Counted from the first letter of the stretch, positions 36,856 to 48,390 are shown. The stretch is 64,000 nucleotides of DNA from Pisaster brevispinus (GCA_023634235.1 JAMKCF010000007.1:7734105-7798104), one strand, 5' to 3'. Numbers and translations: made by a program. The notes: a model not told the origin generated them from the letters alone.

Positions 36856-39800
36856 GTAAATATCACAAAGGATTCGTATTCTGTTTGCCCAATTAATTAC
36901 ACATTGTACAAATACAGTGGATATAATGAATGTGTATAGAGAAAAAAACTGAAGAAATGATGTTTAAAAAAAATTATAGTTATTATTAATTGATTTGTTC
37001 ATTTTTGTTATATTTTTAGATCGCCAAATGGTGTCCTACCCCCATCCCCCGACGTATAGTTATCCACCGACTGCCTTGACCGCCAGTTATGGCCCATGCA
37101 TTGCGTACGACATTCATTGCCCATAATGTTCGACAGCCGATTTGGACCATTATGTCCAACATTTATTAATCTTGGGGGAGGGGAAGGCGAGCTGAAATTG
37201 GGGTGCGAACTTTAATCTTTAAAGGGGCTTTGTTGTACATATAATTATGAACTCTCAACCAATTACTAAGAGGTCATAATTACATGTACAGCCAACGGCC
37301 TAAGCTTTGATCATGACGCCACAGCCCCTTTAATGTAATTTTGTACTGCCTGCTGGAAAAGCATTAGATAATTTGGCACGTTAAAACGGTGGTCGTTCGT
37401 TCAAACCCCGCTCTAGTCAATGTTACTTTGTTTGTCCCCAAATTAAAAAAAAAAATTACCCAGTTAGTTTCCCTAGTGGTTTATGACTTGAAAAAGCACT
37501 GCAACTTACCACAATGACCGTCCTAAAATTGATGTGGGATTTGGTAGAGAAATGAGGTGGGGGAAACTGAGAAAGTAATTCAGCCCCCAGCCCCCCCCCC
37601 CCGCCCAACTTTGTGTTATACAGCATTGTATTATTTGTGTATTTCGATGTCATTAAACATAAAGGTTGGATGTTTTGCAATTTCTTTTTAGATCCGGACC
37701 AAATACAGATCCGAAAATCCAGATATTTGTTCGTAGCTCAGTTCAAGGAACTATCAGTCTGCGACTGCTAGCATCCACATCAATTTCCAACCTGAAAGAA
37801 ATACTTCAAGAACAATTAGGAATTCCGCTGGAGAAGCAGTATCTCTATACCATGAAAGGTCTACTGGTAAATACGTCCTATTTGTTTCGTTTCCCATGCG
37901 TAGAGGCACCGTCCATGTTATTGTAACGCCCACAGTTTGTTTGTATGGGTTTTGGGGGTTTCAAGTTAATCTTACCTTTCGATTCCATAATGTTCATGTT
38001 TTGGTCTTGTTTTATTCCTGTCCAATAACAGCTTTGTGATGCGTTGTCACTGGAGGACCATGGTATAGATTGTGGCACGAACCTTGAGCTGCAACTCGTT
38101 CCCGGATTAATGGGCGGAGGTAGGAAACGAAAAAAGACAAGTAAGGTCTACATTGTTGTTATAATAATTATGTGTTGTTTTATTGTTGTTGCTGTTGTTG
38201 TTTGGTTTTGGTTTTGGGGTTTTTGTTTTGTTTGTTTTTTGGGGGTTTTTTTTTTTTTGGGGGGGGGTTTGGGGGTGGGTAGTTGTTTGTCTCATCTTCA
38301 TGTATGATTGCTCTGCAGCTAACTCCACCAGCTATGTTGGCGAGTGCACTGTTTTCATCGAAATGTGTGGGAGTGCACGTTGGTCTTCGAAAACATATCT
38401 ACCTCCGTTTATTTATTTATTTTTATTTTTATTTTGTTTAATTAATACTTTGATTCGATGGTGTTTTTATGATTCAATCAAAATTACATTTAAATTAGTT
38501 ACTCATGACCCGCAAAATGCGCGATATACACGTGACAATGTTATCTTTGATGATGTGTTCTACATGTATATATTTGTATTTGGACTGTCTTGTGATATAG
38601 TTTTACGGATTGGGAACATTCACTCACTTTGCACTTATCTTTTAAAGGAACATAATGGGGGGATTCGGGGAAAATGTTCTTCGTTCGAACGAAAAACTCG
38701 TCCTTCGAATGAAAAACAAATTCGTTGGGACGAATTTGTTTTCGTTCTTCTCGCGCACATGGCTGTATTTAGACACAGACTCGACTGTTGACGACGCTGC
38801 CGGCACGCTCCCAGCCACGTCTCTCCAGGGCACATAAGAGCTGCTTTAAGCAGAAAATATTGCTTAACAATTCTCTGCTCAACAGAAATGAGCAGGATAC
38901 CAGTCACAAGTGGTACATGTGACAAGGTAGTTTGGCTGGTGATTTTACTCTGGTGAGCATAATTTTCTTGTGCTCGGTTTCTTTTTGTGTTTGTTTGTTT
39001 TATTGCGAAATTTGGCCCTGATCAGAAGCCGACGGGTGAGACTGTCCAACAAACAAAGTCTGCAGTCATCCGAGCCAGGACCTAACATCATGGTGCTGCT
39101 TTACATCAATCAGTATTGGAGATTCTATTCTCCTCTGGGCATCCGAGCATCCATACTCATCCCATTGACCTTATGCATTGACGTCATCCAGCCGTCATCT
39201 TAGAGGTTACCCGATGATGAAACATTGGTGACTTACAGTTTTATTTGTCCGGTGCACTTGATTGTCCAATAAACAGCCTCCTTTTGACCTCTAGGCGAGG
39301 GCGCCCTATACTGAAATGACGTCTGTGCATAAGGTCTACACTTGGACTTTATGCAAGGACATGATAGCCCATCAAGCATCCGCGCATCCATATACTCGCA
39401 GATCTTAATGCAAACAAGGTGAATTTTTAAACAACGCCCGCCCTCTATTGGGACTTCCCTAGAATATTTTGATACAACGCATCCCGTTATTGACGATAAT
39501 AATGTCTTTATGTCCGTTCGAACGAAGATTTGTTTCGTTCAAACGACGATTATTTTCGTTCGAACGAAGATTTTTGTTTTCCCCCGATTTTGTGCCCACC
39601 TATGTCCCATTAAAAGCTCCGTATTTATCACGAACAGCAGCCCGGAATAAGTCTGAGCCGACGTCACCGCAGCAAGAAGAACCTACAACAAAAGCTGCCT
39701 CGGCTGAGAGTGTTCGTGGTCAATCTGAGTCGACGCCGCGAGAAGAAGAGCACAAAACAAGAGGTGCCTCCTCAGCTGAAAGTGCTCCACAATCCAACCC

Positions 39801-42800
39801 TTCTGCTCCAGAAAGCGAATGTCACCAACGACCAACTTTCAATCTCCATTTTAATAAAAGCCACTGTACTATTGGACATAGTTCGGGTAACACTTACAAT
39901 TACGGTACGTTGGGTCTATGAAATTTAATATTAATGCAAACCTGGGGTTTTACTTTTGGCCCCATTTCATCTTATTTTTAATTTTTAGTTTGCCATTTTC
40001 AGGGTGTTTTGGTGCCTTCCTGTATTTTATGCTAATGTTAATTTTCATATTCATGAGCAAAATTGTGATGACTCGTCAGGCAGAAATCTCAATGTTGCAA
40101 TTAGCATAAATTATGCACAAAAAGTGGACAGAATTTAGGATATTTTGCTGTTGTAAACTTTTCTTTCTCTAGTGATTTGTTAGTGTGTCAGTTCGTGGCA
40201 GTAAACCAAAGCGCAAACTTTTTTCACAAATTCTTTTAACAAGCAAATTGTGGGGTTCACAATTTCATTTTTCAACAGAAATTAAACAAGTGTCTCTCTG
40301 AAGTGACACTTTGCGACAGCGCCCTCAGTTGTCCAGATAAGAGAGGATAATTGTTAATGTTTACAGAAGTTCACACTTAAAATTAACCAAATACGGATGT
40401 CAATTAGTTTTCATTCACATAAGGGGATTTTTTTAAACAGCTTTTATGCTTTATGATTTAAATATAACCGTGTGCCTTCACTGCACAAACAATAAACTCC
40501 CAAAACAGTCAATTTGCAGCACGTACAAGAAATAATAATAATAAGAAGAAGAAGAACTAGTTCTTATGTAGCGCATTTTAAAATAATCAATGCACTATAC
40601 ATTAGTGCCCTGGTCATTGGGCCAATAACATTCCTGTAATCTTTCTCAGCTCCCTGTGGAGTATACAGCCCGGGCTGCCGTGTTGCGCTCCGAAAGCTTT
40701 TTCAAACACAATATCAACCTCTACCCTCGCAGGCACCCATTTATACCCCTGGATGAAGAGAAGCAATTATAGTAAAGCATCTTGCTCAAGGATACAAGTG
40801 TCGTGACCAGGGTTCGAACCCTCATCCCGATGAATTAACCACCAGAACTTGAATTCGACGCTCTAAGTCGCTCGGCCATGACAACCCACAACCTACCTAG
40901 GAAACGCCTTTACCACCCACCAGTTTCTGCTACAATGATTTGAACCTGATGGTATTGGGGCACTATGTGGATTGATTAGGTTTACCCTGAACATTTTGGT
41001 TTTCCTCCTATTAATGCTAAAAACCTCCTTCCTTTTCTTCTTGCCATGATTTTTGTTTGTTATTATTTTACTTTTATCTTTAATTTTTGGCTAGCACAGT
41101 GATAAGGTACACAACCAGCAATACATATATATCTGTCGTCTCTCATCAGCAGATTTAACATTTTTCAACAGGTATCCCGATAACGGCTGATGTACAGAAA
41201 CATGGTGAGACAGATCAAGCGATGACGGATCGCCTACTTAACATGTTACAAGCACAGTTCAAAGAATACCAAATGATGATCGGATTGAGCAGTTTATTCC
41301 GCTCAGTTTCGGCTCGGCTTGCAAATATAGTGCCTGGATCGGTCAAATTGATTGCTAATGTTACAAGCCGGGAAGGTCTGGATAAGCTCTGGGCTATGTA
41401 CCAGTCTGGAGAGCTCGCAAACAGACTCACAGAAATTCTCCTCTCAGATGAGATGACAACGGAGAGCAAGAGCAACATTACTCTCAAAGTGACGATGATG
41501 GAGAGTGATTACAGAAAGGGGTGCGAATTTCTAGGTGAGTAATATTACGTACACAAGACAAGTTTTGCCCTTGTTTTGGGGTTGTTGTCTTTTTCATTGA
41601 AGCTGTCCAAATTTGTCATGGTATTGCTCAACCTCGTTCCCACTTATGTACTATCTCGGCGTGCCATTACCCCCCCCCCCCATTACTTTTCCGATTAAAA
41701 TTTACCAGAGTAAAATATTACTGTACATTTTATACGCTTTTAGGTGTTAATTTCAATGTTTGTTAACATTATGTTTCCATTAACTCGCAAACAATGTGTT
41801 TGTTTCCACTACACTCACTTCAGATTATCTTTTAAAAAAATAGTAAATGGCATAACAAGGGCGGTGAAAAGGGGGCTTGTTTAATAACAATGCAAACGGG
41901 ATGTACAAAAGAGCCCCCTTTTAAAATGGTACACCCCCTTGTACCCCCTAAAACGCTACCCTATAGTTTCAACGCTGCCCCCCCCCCCCTCCCCAGAATG
42001 CCCTGCTTGATCATAAACCCATTGAAGTGTGACTTTGAAATATCCAAGAAATATATTGGATGATATGTAATTAGTCTCATGGTAGATCCACTCCACGCGT
42101 GCGCTCAAGTTCTCCGACAAATAAGGCATTATTCGCTGCAAAAACCCATCGCAAAAATCCTCGTGATCGTGTGGCTGTGAGTAATAATTTCTCATCGGGA
42201 TCCAGGTTCAAAGTTTTAGTACTATTTAAACTCTATTTCCAGAATCAATCGAGGAGACGATTCCTGAGCGCATAGCAGATTGGACGGTAGGCAACGTGAA
42301 ATACTGGCTTCTAGATATCGGAGTAAAGAAGCATTTCGTTGAACAACTTTACCAGGAGGGGTTTGATGGCAAGGCCTTGCTAAGTTACACACGGCAACAA
42401 TTAATTGAAGATTTCCATGTAGACAAAATAGGGGCTCGTTTGATCTCAAACAGTAAAGAAGACTGGTTGAAATCCGTAAACAGACAGCCTGAAAAACGCA
42501 CGGAACAGGAAGTTACGAAAGTAGACAGAGACGAATCAGGTCAAATGGGTCAAGGGCTCCCCTTCCAGACTACTGATGATGTCACGATAAGCGCCACTGA
42601 TGGTTCATCCAAAGATGAAGCGGACACCCAACGTGATGAATCAAATCAGGAGACTCATTCAACGCACAGCCAAAGTAATCCTCAGTCGATCACTCATCCA
42701 CAAATCCACAAATCCACAGATAAACACAAAGAACCTACATCACCACACAGTGAGAGCTCTGAGACTGCCGCTGGACAAACATTTCCCTCCACTAAGTCGG

Positions 42801-45800
42801 AGGGCCATTATAAACCGACATCGCTTGAGAAAAAGTCCCAACCATCAGTTCGGCCAAAGCAGCGGGTCGTTCCATTACATTTGAAGGGAAAACAAAAACT
42901 TCAATCCAGTGATCGAGAAAGTACAACAAAGATGAATATCACACTCCAGCAGCCTCCAACAAGTCAAGATAAGCTTGCATTGAAAGAAGGGCCGTCAGCG
43001 CAAAACCCCAGTTCGATTCCTGTCCAACCAGAGCGCGAAACTACTAAAATATCTACGGAAGTATTAATGAGAAGGAGTCAGACCGCATCTGCATCTACCG
43101 CAGATAAAGAAACCAATGTTAGGAAGTCAATCAGTCAGATTCACGATGAGAGTACAGCCGAACGTTCCTCACAGAAGGCTGCAACAATTTCACGGAACGC
43201 AAGCAAGCCATCCGCAAGTGAAGAAATGGCTTCGATGGTTTCCTACAGCAAGCAGAAGACACCACCGCTCAACAGGCCGCTGAGACAACAGTCCAAAGAA
43301 TCACATGCCGAAGAGTACAGGCTTCGTAATCTACTGACAGGCGATGAAAGCGGTGAACTTGACGAGTCATTTTATCCAGTGCTCATTGTGAATAAACCGC
43401 CAGAGTCTGTTATGCCACCTGAAGCCGATTTGCCACCTGAAGGCTCAATAATGGTTCAACAGTTTGGCTTCATCAATGCTATTAAATGGGTAGCTGTGCT
43501 GGACTTTGATTCCAAATCCCTGGTGAATGGCCTCTGCAAACTTTACCACGACGACCGGATGGTTACCTTACAGCAACCCGAGTTATTTAAAGACCTTGAA
43601 TCGGATGCAGATTTGAGAAACAGTATTGACTTTCCTGAAAAAACACTCTGGCTTTTTACGAATGGACGGGAAGACCACCCAAGTTTTGAAACTCCTTGGA
43701 TGAATCTACAGGACTGGACCAGAAAACGTAGCAGAGACGTAGAGGCGTCGATTAGTTTTTTCTCCAAACCGTCCGTAATACCTGAAGGCCGTGCCGTCAT
43801 ATTGTTCCTTATACTATCAGATGATGAGATCGATATCATCTGCGACACTTTCAGGAAGATCGCATCTTCTTTTCAAGGCTTGCAGAACATCACATGTATC
43901 GCTGAGGATCAAGAGACGTACGCCAAGTTTGTAAGTGGTGTTAGTAAATGGTTCTCTTTAGAAGAAATTAACCAGATAAGTGTCGTGGGTTTGAAGTGGC
44001 AAGAGATCAACCATATTATGATGCGAATGAAAGGCATACACCAAACCATGGATCACGAACTGCCTTGTCTAAAAGGTCGACCATCATGTTTCCTCTCTGA
44101 CAAACAAAGAGAAGAATGGAATGACATAACAGTCATCTACAAGAACGAATGTGAAAATACAGACATGGACGAATCCAACCCCGGCTACGAAAAATTCGCA
44201 CAACGAAAGGAGTTAAATTTTTACCATGGAGAAAAGGTTGACTGGTGGAACTTTGCCCTGGGCGAAAAATTAATAGGCAGAGGTTGCGGGCATGTACTGA
44301 AAAGAAAAGGATTTCGTGAACTCTTGGAAAAGATGAGTAAACCATTAGACAGTCGTAAGTTCAAGGACAGTAAAATTGTCACAGTGACCTTGTTACATGA
44401 ACCTGGTGCAGGGGGTAGTACCTTGGCTCGTCATGTGTTTTGGGAACTGCACAGAGAACACCGTTGCATTGTTATCAATCGGGTTACCACCAACACTGTC
44501 AATCAAATAATGGAGGTTCGACGCTATGGTTATGAAAACCAAGATGCAGAGAAGATTCCTCCCGTCTGTGTACTTGTTGAAAACCTAGATGATATGGAGC
44601 TTGTTGATCTGATAGCAGAACTTGAGGAGGTGTCAAAGGCCATTGATGTGGGACACGGTGCTGTTTGTGTTCTCCTCCACTGCAAACGAAGTGCGATGTC
44701 CTTTAAAATTACCAAAGACAAGTCGAGTCTCGAGGTTGCGTTGTATCACAAAATGGACGAAAGTGAAAAGGAGAGGTTTCAGCGAAAGTATAATGAGTTA
44801 GAAGACAAGGAAAGGAAGCTACAGACTGGGGAGTTTAAGCCAGATAATCTCCTAGCTTTCATGGTAATGAAGGAAGAATTCAACCCGGAGTATATCAAAA
44901 ATGTCGTTTCGCGAATACTTCTTGATGTCAAGAATGACGAATTTTTGCTCATCAAGTACTGCGCATTCCTGAATTCCTACAGACCCGATTCTGTAATACC
45001 AACCTCATGCTGTGACTCAATGATGGGTGCAAAATTTCCCTTGATACGAATGGGAGGCATATCTCATCATATCTCGTCGCCCCGGCGGCCCTGGGAGAAA
45101 TTAGTTTCTCCCTCATTTAATATCATGGTGTTAAGACAGGACATCGGAATAAAGATTTTCCATAAAAACATAGCAGAAGAGGTTCTGCGTCAAATTAGGC
45201 AGAATAACGGAAACCAATCCCTGTCTGATGTCACTGCAGAGTTTTTAAACAGTGAGTTACTGAAGTCCAAGTCATACAGTCGGCAGAAACTCGTTAGGAC
45301 AACCCATGACCTACTCATCCAGAGGACCAGGTTGCCAAACGAATTCAAGACAGACTTTTCTGATCTTATTGAAGCTGCTATAAGCTCTGAAGGATCACAA
45401 GCAGCAATTGAAATACTCAAACTCGGGTTTGAAATACTTGACGATGCCTTCGTTGCGCAACAGGTTGCACGATTGTATCTCAAAGAGTCAGAATTCGATG
45501 AAGCAAGCATTTACGCTGATAAAGCATTGAAGCTGGACCCCAAAAATGCCTACTTTTGGGATACCAAGGGAAGAATCCTCAAGAAATACTTGACAAATAT
45601 ATCGCAACCATTCTTAGATGAACAGCAGGTCATGGAAGATGGCGATTGCCAGGATTTCATATCTAAGTCATTCGAAGCTATGGAGATCTTCAAAAAATCT
45701 TACGAGGCTTCCAAAGAGAAGATGCAAACTGAATACACAGGTTTATGTGCCGAGGTTGACGTAGCTTTCAGACTGCTGAAGGTTATTTACACGTGTGTTG

Positions 45801-48390
45801 AACCATTCAGAACCCATGGTAGCAAAAGCCAACTCTACAAACATGCTTCGAGTCCACAGCTTGAATCCACATTTAAAAGGCTTAAGAACCGTATAGATAT
45901 TGTTCTGGAGTTGATGGATGATACAACTACTTTCTACAAAGACGGTTCACATGCACAGATGGCTAGAAAGACACTGGAAGAAACGAAAGAGTCCCTAAGA
46001 AGGTACACAAGTCTGTACGAGAAATACTTTGGAGAAACACTGCCGGGTAATTATGGATACCCGGTTCCCACTAATGTGTTCGAGGAGCGCCGTATGAAAG
46101 TCAAACAATTAAAGTGTGACCAATTCCGTGATGTATTTGATCTAGCTCGAGCAAAGAATGAGAAAGTTCTTCTACAATCTCTGCAACTGTTAGAGCAGAA
46201 TTCAAGCGATTACAGTTTTTTTGATTTGAAAACCCAGATACTCATCCACCTGGCTCTGTCTTCGATGGGTAAACCAGTAATGAAAGCTGACGATGTGTAT
46301 CAGAAGTTTGTTCGACCCCTTTGTAAGGAAAGAAACCGACGTGACAGTTTCTACCCTCCGTTCTTCATGATGATGTTCTTATGGCCAATAGAGGGCGTCG
46401 TATCAGAGAGAAAAGATAAGAACGACTTGGCTTATTATTCTTCCGAATTGATAAGGCGAGGAGACAACGACGGCCAAGAGCGAGTGAAACGCCAAGCAAA
46501 ATACAACATGAAGCCTCGGACATACTTCTTTCTTGGTAAAGGTACGCCTGCAGATCTGAGAGTGTTCGCTCACATCAGCGAATTGCCGCCTGCAGCCCAA
46601 AATAAATTTGACAAACACGATAGAGACGGCACATTTTGGCATTCGGAATTTGTCAAAACTAGGTTGCTCCGTCTTAACCCTGCAGGTCAATATGCGCGTA
46701 CGAAAACGCTATGCATTGGGCTGGCCATGAAAATCATGTCACACTAACACACACACTAACAGGGGATTTAATGCTCCATAAATGGACTCTGAGCATCCGC
46801 AACACCTTTGAGATGGCCTAGAGATAGTAAAACAATTCCCCCATACCCCCACATGGGCCATGAAGGATTCCACTATATATCACTAAGAAAAAAGAAAAAA
46901 AGAAAAAAAAAAAAAAAAAACCTCCATTCACAAAGTCCAAAACATAAGCACCGCCCCCCTTACCGCACAAAATAAATAACTCTTTGGAAACCTTTGGTGA
47001 AGCCCAACAGCTGGCACCATCAAGTCTGTGTTGTTATTTCATCTGTTGACAGACAAGCCTGCCTGCACAGCATACAACATGTACATGTATGCTAAGGCAT
47101 AGGCCCTACGCTAAGGAATGTCACCGCAAGCCTATGGGGAAATCCCCATAGACCTTGGACCAGCGCCAGTTGAATTGAATGTAGCAGGCAAACCAGATAA
47201 GCTAGGCCACTCAAATTCTCCATTATGTTTCTCAATCGTATTATGGAGGAAGTCAAGAAAAAAAGGCTTTCTACTTTATTCATTAGTGGAGTAATTAACA
47301 AAAATGCTAATTCTGCCTTGAAAATCATGGCATGGTGGCTTACTGCAGGGTTAAGGGTATTCTTGTAAATTCCATGTATCTGGTCTACCGGTCACCCAAA
47401 GGAAAGGATATAAACATCAAGTTAGCCGTGCCGTATAAGAAACGCACTCCCAGCCAAGAGAAGGTGGAATTTTATCTGGGGTTTAGTTGGGTCGGACCAG
47501 TTGCTTATGATGTTACCGTAAAAAACAAAAAACATGAAGATACCTTCCTACGTTTTCATGAGGCCTACCCGAAACACATTCTGCCAGATGATACATCAAA
47601 AACGTATAGAAACTCGGACTCCTTGAGCATAAACAAACTTGTGAGAAAACGCCAGGACCTGCATCTGGAGTTGCAAACATTACACGAGAAGGGAGACAAG
47701 GTAATGCATGTAACAATCTTTCACGAGAACTTGCCATAACTTATTTATTATATGAGCCCTTAGTTTATGAAAACCATCGTGCAGAACAACTTCTTCTATA
47801 CTTTGTCGATGGTAGGCCTATCAGGGCAAATGGTGGCACGATGTGAACACCCTTCCCTCTGGCGTCACATTGATCAAAACGGGACGTCTGCCATTTTTGG
47901 ATTACTATACAATACATTGCGGGTTTTTTTAAGCACTGTGTTCGCGCACTTTTCAAGCATGTGAAGTGATAAAAGAATGAGGCCATCTGAAAAATGTGTT
48001 CATTAGGCACCAGCAGCGATGCGCTTTTCCATTTAAAAGACTAGGGTGTAATCTTCCAAAACCCAGTTAATTGCAATTATGTAGTTATACAGTTAACAAC
48101 ACTGTACACCAAAAAGGAGGCTCCTTAGACTAGCTATGAAAGTTTGTAATTGGACAAAAATGATGCACCGTATTCAGAATCCTACCCCGACTCATAATGA
48201 CTCAGTGCATTTTGTTTTAAAAGTGATATTCATCAGTAAATAATTTCACTTCAATTGTTTTATTTCGAAACAGACTGAAGAATCCAAACGTAGGAGAGAT
48301 GATATCCAACATAGGTTGTCGCAAACGCAAAAGGAGCTGAATAAAGCATTCGAGAAGCTAGAGGACTCAATTGAAGACAATTCATTGTGA
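36623..48390 (+). CDS. SAMD9-like protein, copy B (7 exons, C-terminus split by a MITE)
   Basis: Large SAMD9/SAMD9L-type protein, a family of cytoplasmic innate-immune effectors. Exons: 36623-36855, 37692-37866, 38032-38140, 39638-39904, 41172-41534, 42243-47700 (with an insertion at 46678-47350) and 48274-48390. All junctions are GT-AG and all phases agree. Without the insertion the model gives about 2014 residues; as it stands, translation stops at 46747 after about 1883. Domain order: leader (1-77), ubiquitin-like (about 84-166), Ser/Glu-rich linker with RHIM-like motif (173-261), TRADD-N-like (about 305-382), SAM (about 394-462), Ser/Thr-rich linker, SAMD9 core with Walker A GAGGSTLA near 1104, TPR-like helices near 1423-1502, OB-fold near 1795-1910 with FYLGFSWVGPVAYDV, and a coiled-coil tail. 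The start ATG at 36623 sits in a strong Kozak context (GCCACCATGG). Vertebrate SAMD9 has SAM-NTPase-TPR-OB; the other N-terminal modules are extra here. The exon chain is inferred from phase and domain continuity, not transcript data. Confidence 0.8.
37692..37866 (+). CDS. copy B exon 2: first half of ubiquitin-like domain
   Basis: After acceptor TTTTTAG the frame reads KIQIFVRS...ISLRLLAS, then SNLKEILQEQLGIPLEKQYLY. This is the beta1-beta2-alpha1-beta3 pattern of a ubiquitin fold (compare MQIFVKTLTGKTITLEV and IPPDQQRLIF in ubiquitin). The donor follows CTACTG in phase 0. Confidence 0.75.
38032..38140 (+). CDS. copy B exon 3: second half of ubiquitin-like domain, GGG end and basic tail
   Basis: Completes the ubiquitin-like fold with LSLEDHGIDCGTNLELQLV (compare the LSDYNIQKESTLHLVLRL pattern). 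It then reads PGLMGGGRKRKKT, a glycine run in the place of ubiquitin's terminal GG followed by a strongly basic tail. The donor A|GTAAGG leaves phase 1. Confidence 0.7.
38175..38285 (+). repeat. G/T-only tract in copy B intron 3
   Basis: TTTTGG, TTTTGGGG and G9 runs immediately after the donor at 38141; similar in composition to 251-345. Several G-runs could form a quadruplex in the non-template strand. Confidence 0.8.
38656..39597. mobile_element. Inverted-repeat element with TTCGTTCGAACGAA motifs (copy B intron 3)
   Basis: Left end (38656-38750) and right end (39505-39597) are imperfect inverted repeats made of CGTTCGAACGAA units behind a G-rich tip (GGATTCGGGGAAAA/AAATCGGGGGAAAA). A CTTAGCAGA-family MITE (38838-38980) is nested inside. 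It ends about 40 bp before the exon 4 acceptor. Confidence 0.6.
39638..39904 (+). CDS. copy B exon 4: Ser/Glu-rich linker and RHIM-like motif
   Basis: The first two thirds are low complexity (Ser, Glu, Ala, Pro, Thr) and contain a degenerate internal duplication (ASAESVRGQSES and SSAESAPQSNPS). The last 25 residues change character: FNLHFNKSHCTIGHSSGNTYNYG, a polar, Asn/Gly-rich, beta-prone segment similar to RHIM-type amyloid motifs. The acceptor is ACAGCAG|, a NAGNAG site, so the exon may start at 39638 or 39641 without a frame change. The donor is G|GTACGT. Confidence 0.65.
40540..40890 (-). mobile_element. SINE with tRNA-Leu-like head (copy B intron 4)
   Basis: On the minus strand: A box TGGCCGAGCGAC, loop TTCAAGT (CAA, Leu-like), B box GGTTCGAACCC, then a body with ATCCTTGAGCAAGATGCTTTAC, and an (AAT/GAA)n tail on the plus-strand left side. 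Related body sequences lie in ARL6 introns. The CCTTGAGCAAG body is like that of V-SINE-type elements. Confidence 0.75.
41172..41534 (+). CDS. copy B exon 5: TRADD-N-like domain
   Basis: Encodes 120 residues. The second half has the pattern GSVKLIANVTS, LDKLWAMYQSGEL, LTEILLSDEM, ITLKVTMMESDYRKG. This strand-helix-helix-strand arrangement matches the N-terminal domain of TRADD and its relatives in many invertebrate adaptor proteins, which has a hydrophobic strand followed by a [F/L]-W-x-x-Y-x-x-G-x-L helix. The assignment is from memory of the family pattern and is moderately sure. Phases fit both neighbours (G+GT and G+AA). Confidence 0.7.
42243..47700 (+). CDS. copy B exon 6: SAM domain and SAMD9 core, containing a 673-bp insertion
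   Basis: Opens with a SAM domain (IADWTVGNVKYWLLDIGV ... LIEDFHVDKIGARLI), then about 150 Ser/Thr/Lys/Gln-rich residues. The core follows: WWNFALGEKL, P-loop EPGAGGSTLARHVFW at 44399-44440, a Walker-B-like strand VCVLVENLDDME near 44566-44601, TPR-like repeats near 45365-45600, and an OB-fold from about 46500. The frame is open from the acceptor to 46747, where it stops inside the MITE. It resumes with VKGILVNSMYLVYRSPKG at 47349 and runs to donor AAG|GTAATG at 47700. Without the MITE and one TTAA the exon is 4781 bp, exactly the length that keeps both junction phases. Confidence 0.85.
46678..47350 (+). mobile_element. piggyBac-type MITE inside the coding exon
   Basis: A 673-bp insertion whose ends are CCCTGCAG and CTGCAGGG, flanked on both sides by TTAA (46674-46677 and 47351-47354). 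CCC termini with a TTAA target duplication are the piggyBac superfamily signature. Copy A has an empty site (CGTCTGAAGGGTATTC against CGTCTT[AA...]AAGGGTATTC here). There is no transposase ORF, so the element is non-autonomous. It brings an in-frame stop at 46745-46747, a poly-A run near 46890-46920 and an AATAAA at 46971. Confidence 0.88.
48274..48390 (+). CDS. copy B last exon: coiled-coil tail
   Basis: After acceptor CGAAACAG the exon encodes 38 residues (TEESKRRRDDIQHRLSQTQK..., ending EDSIEDNSL) and TGA. The heptad-like, highly charged helix continues the coiled coil begun before the intron (VRKRQDLHLELQTLHEKGDK). The same exon, phase and stop occur in copy A, which supports real coding use. 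Confidence 0.75.
   Translation, partial: TEESKRRRDDIQHRLSQTQKELNKAFEKLEDSIEDNSL

Noticed and set aside
38183..38791. 202-residue ORF in copy B intron 3
   Set aside because: Begins in the G/T-only tract and runs into an inverted-repeat element; low complexity at the start and no domain.
42296..42300. Start of copy B at the first ATG-like codon of the long ORF (42296)
   Set aside because: It would cut off the first part of the SAM domain; an acceptor at 42241-42242 and phase-matched upstream exons give a better model.
46686..47348. A normal intron in copy B exon 6 (donor CAG|GTCAAT at 46686, acceptor CTGCAG at 47348)
   Set aside because: This splice would keep 14 extra bases and shift the frame. 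Removing 677 bp at TTAA restores frame and matches copy A exactly, so the segment is a transposon insertion.
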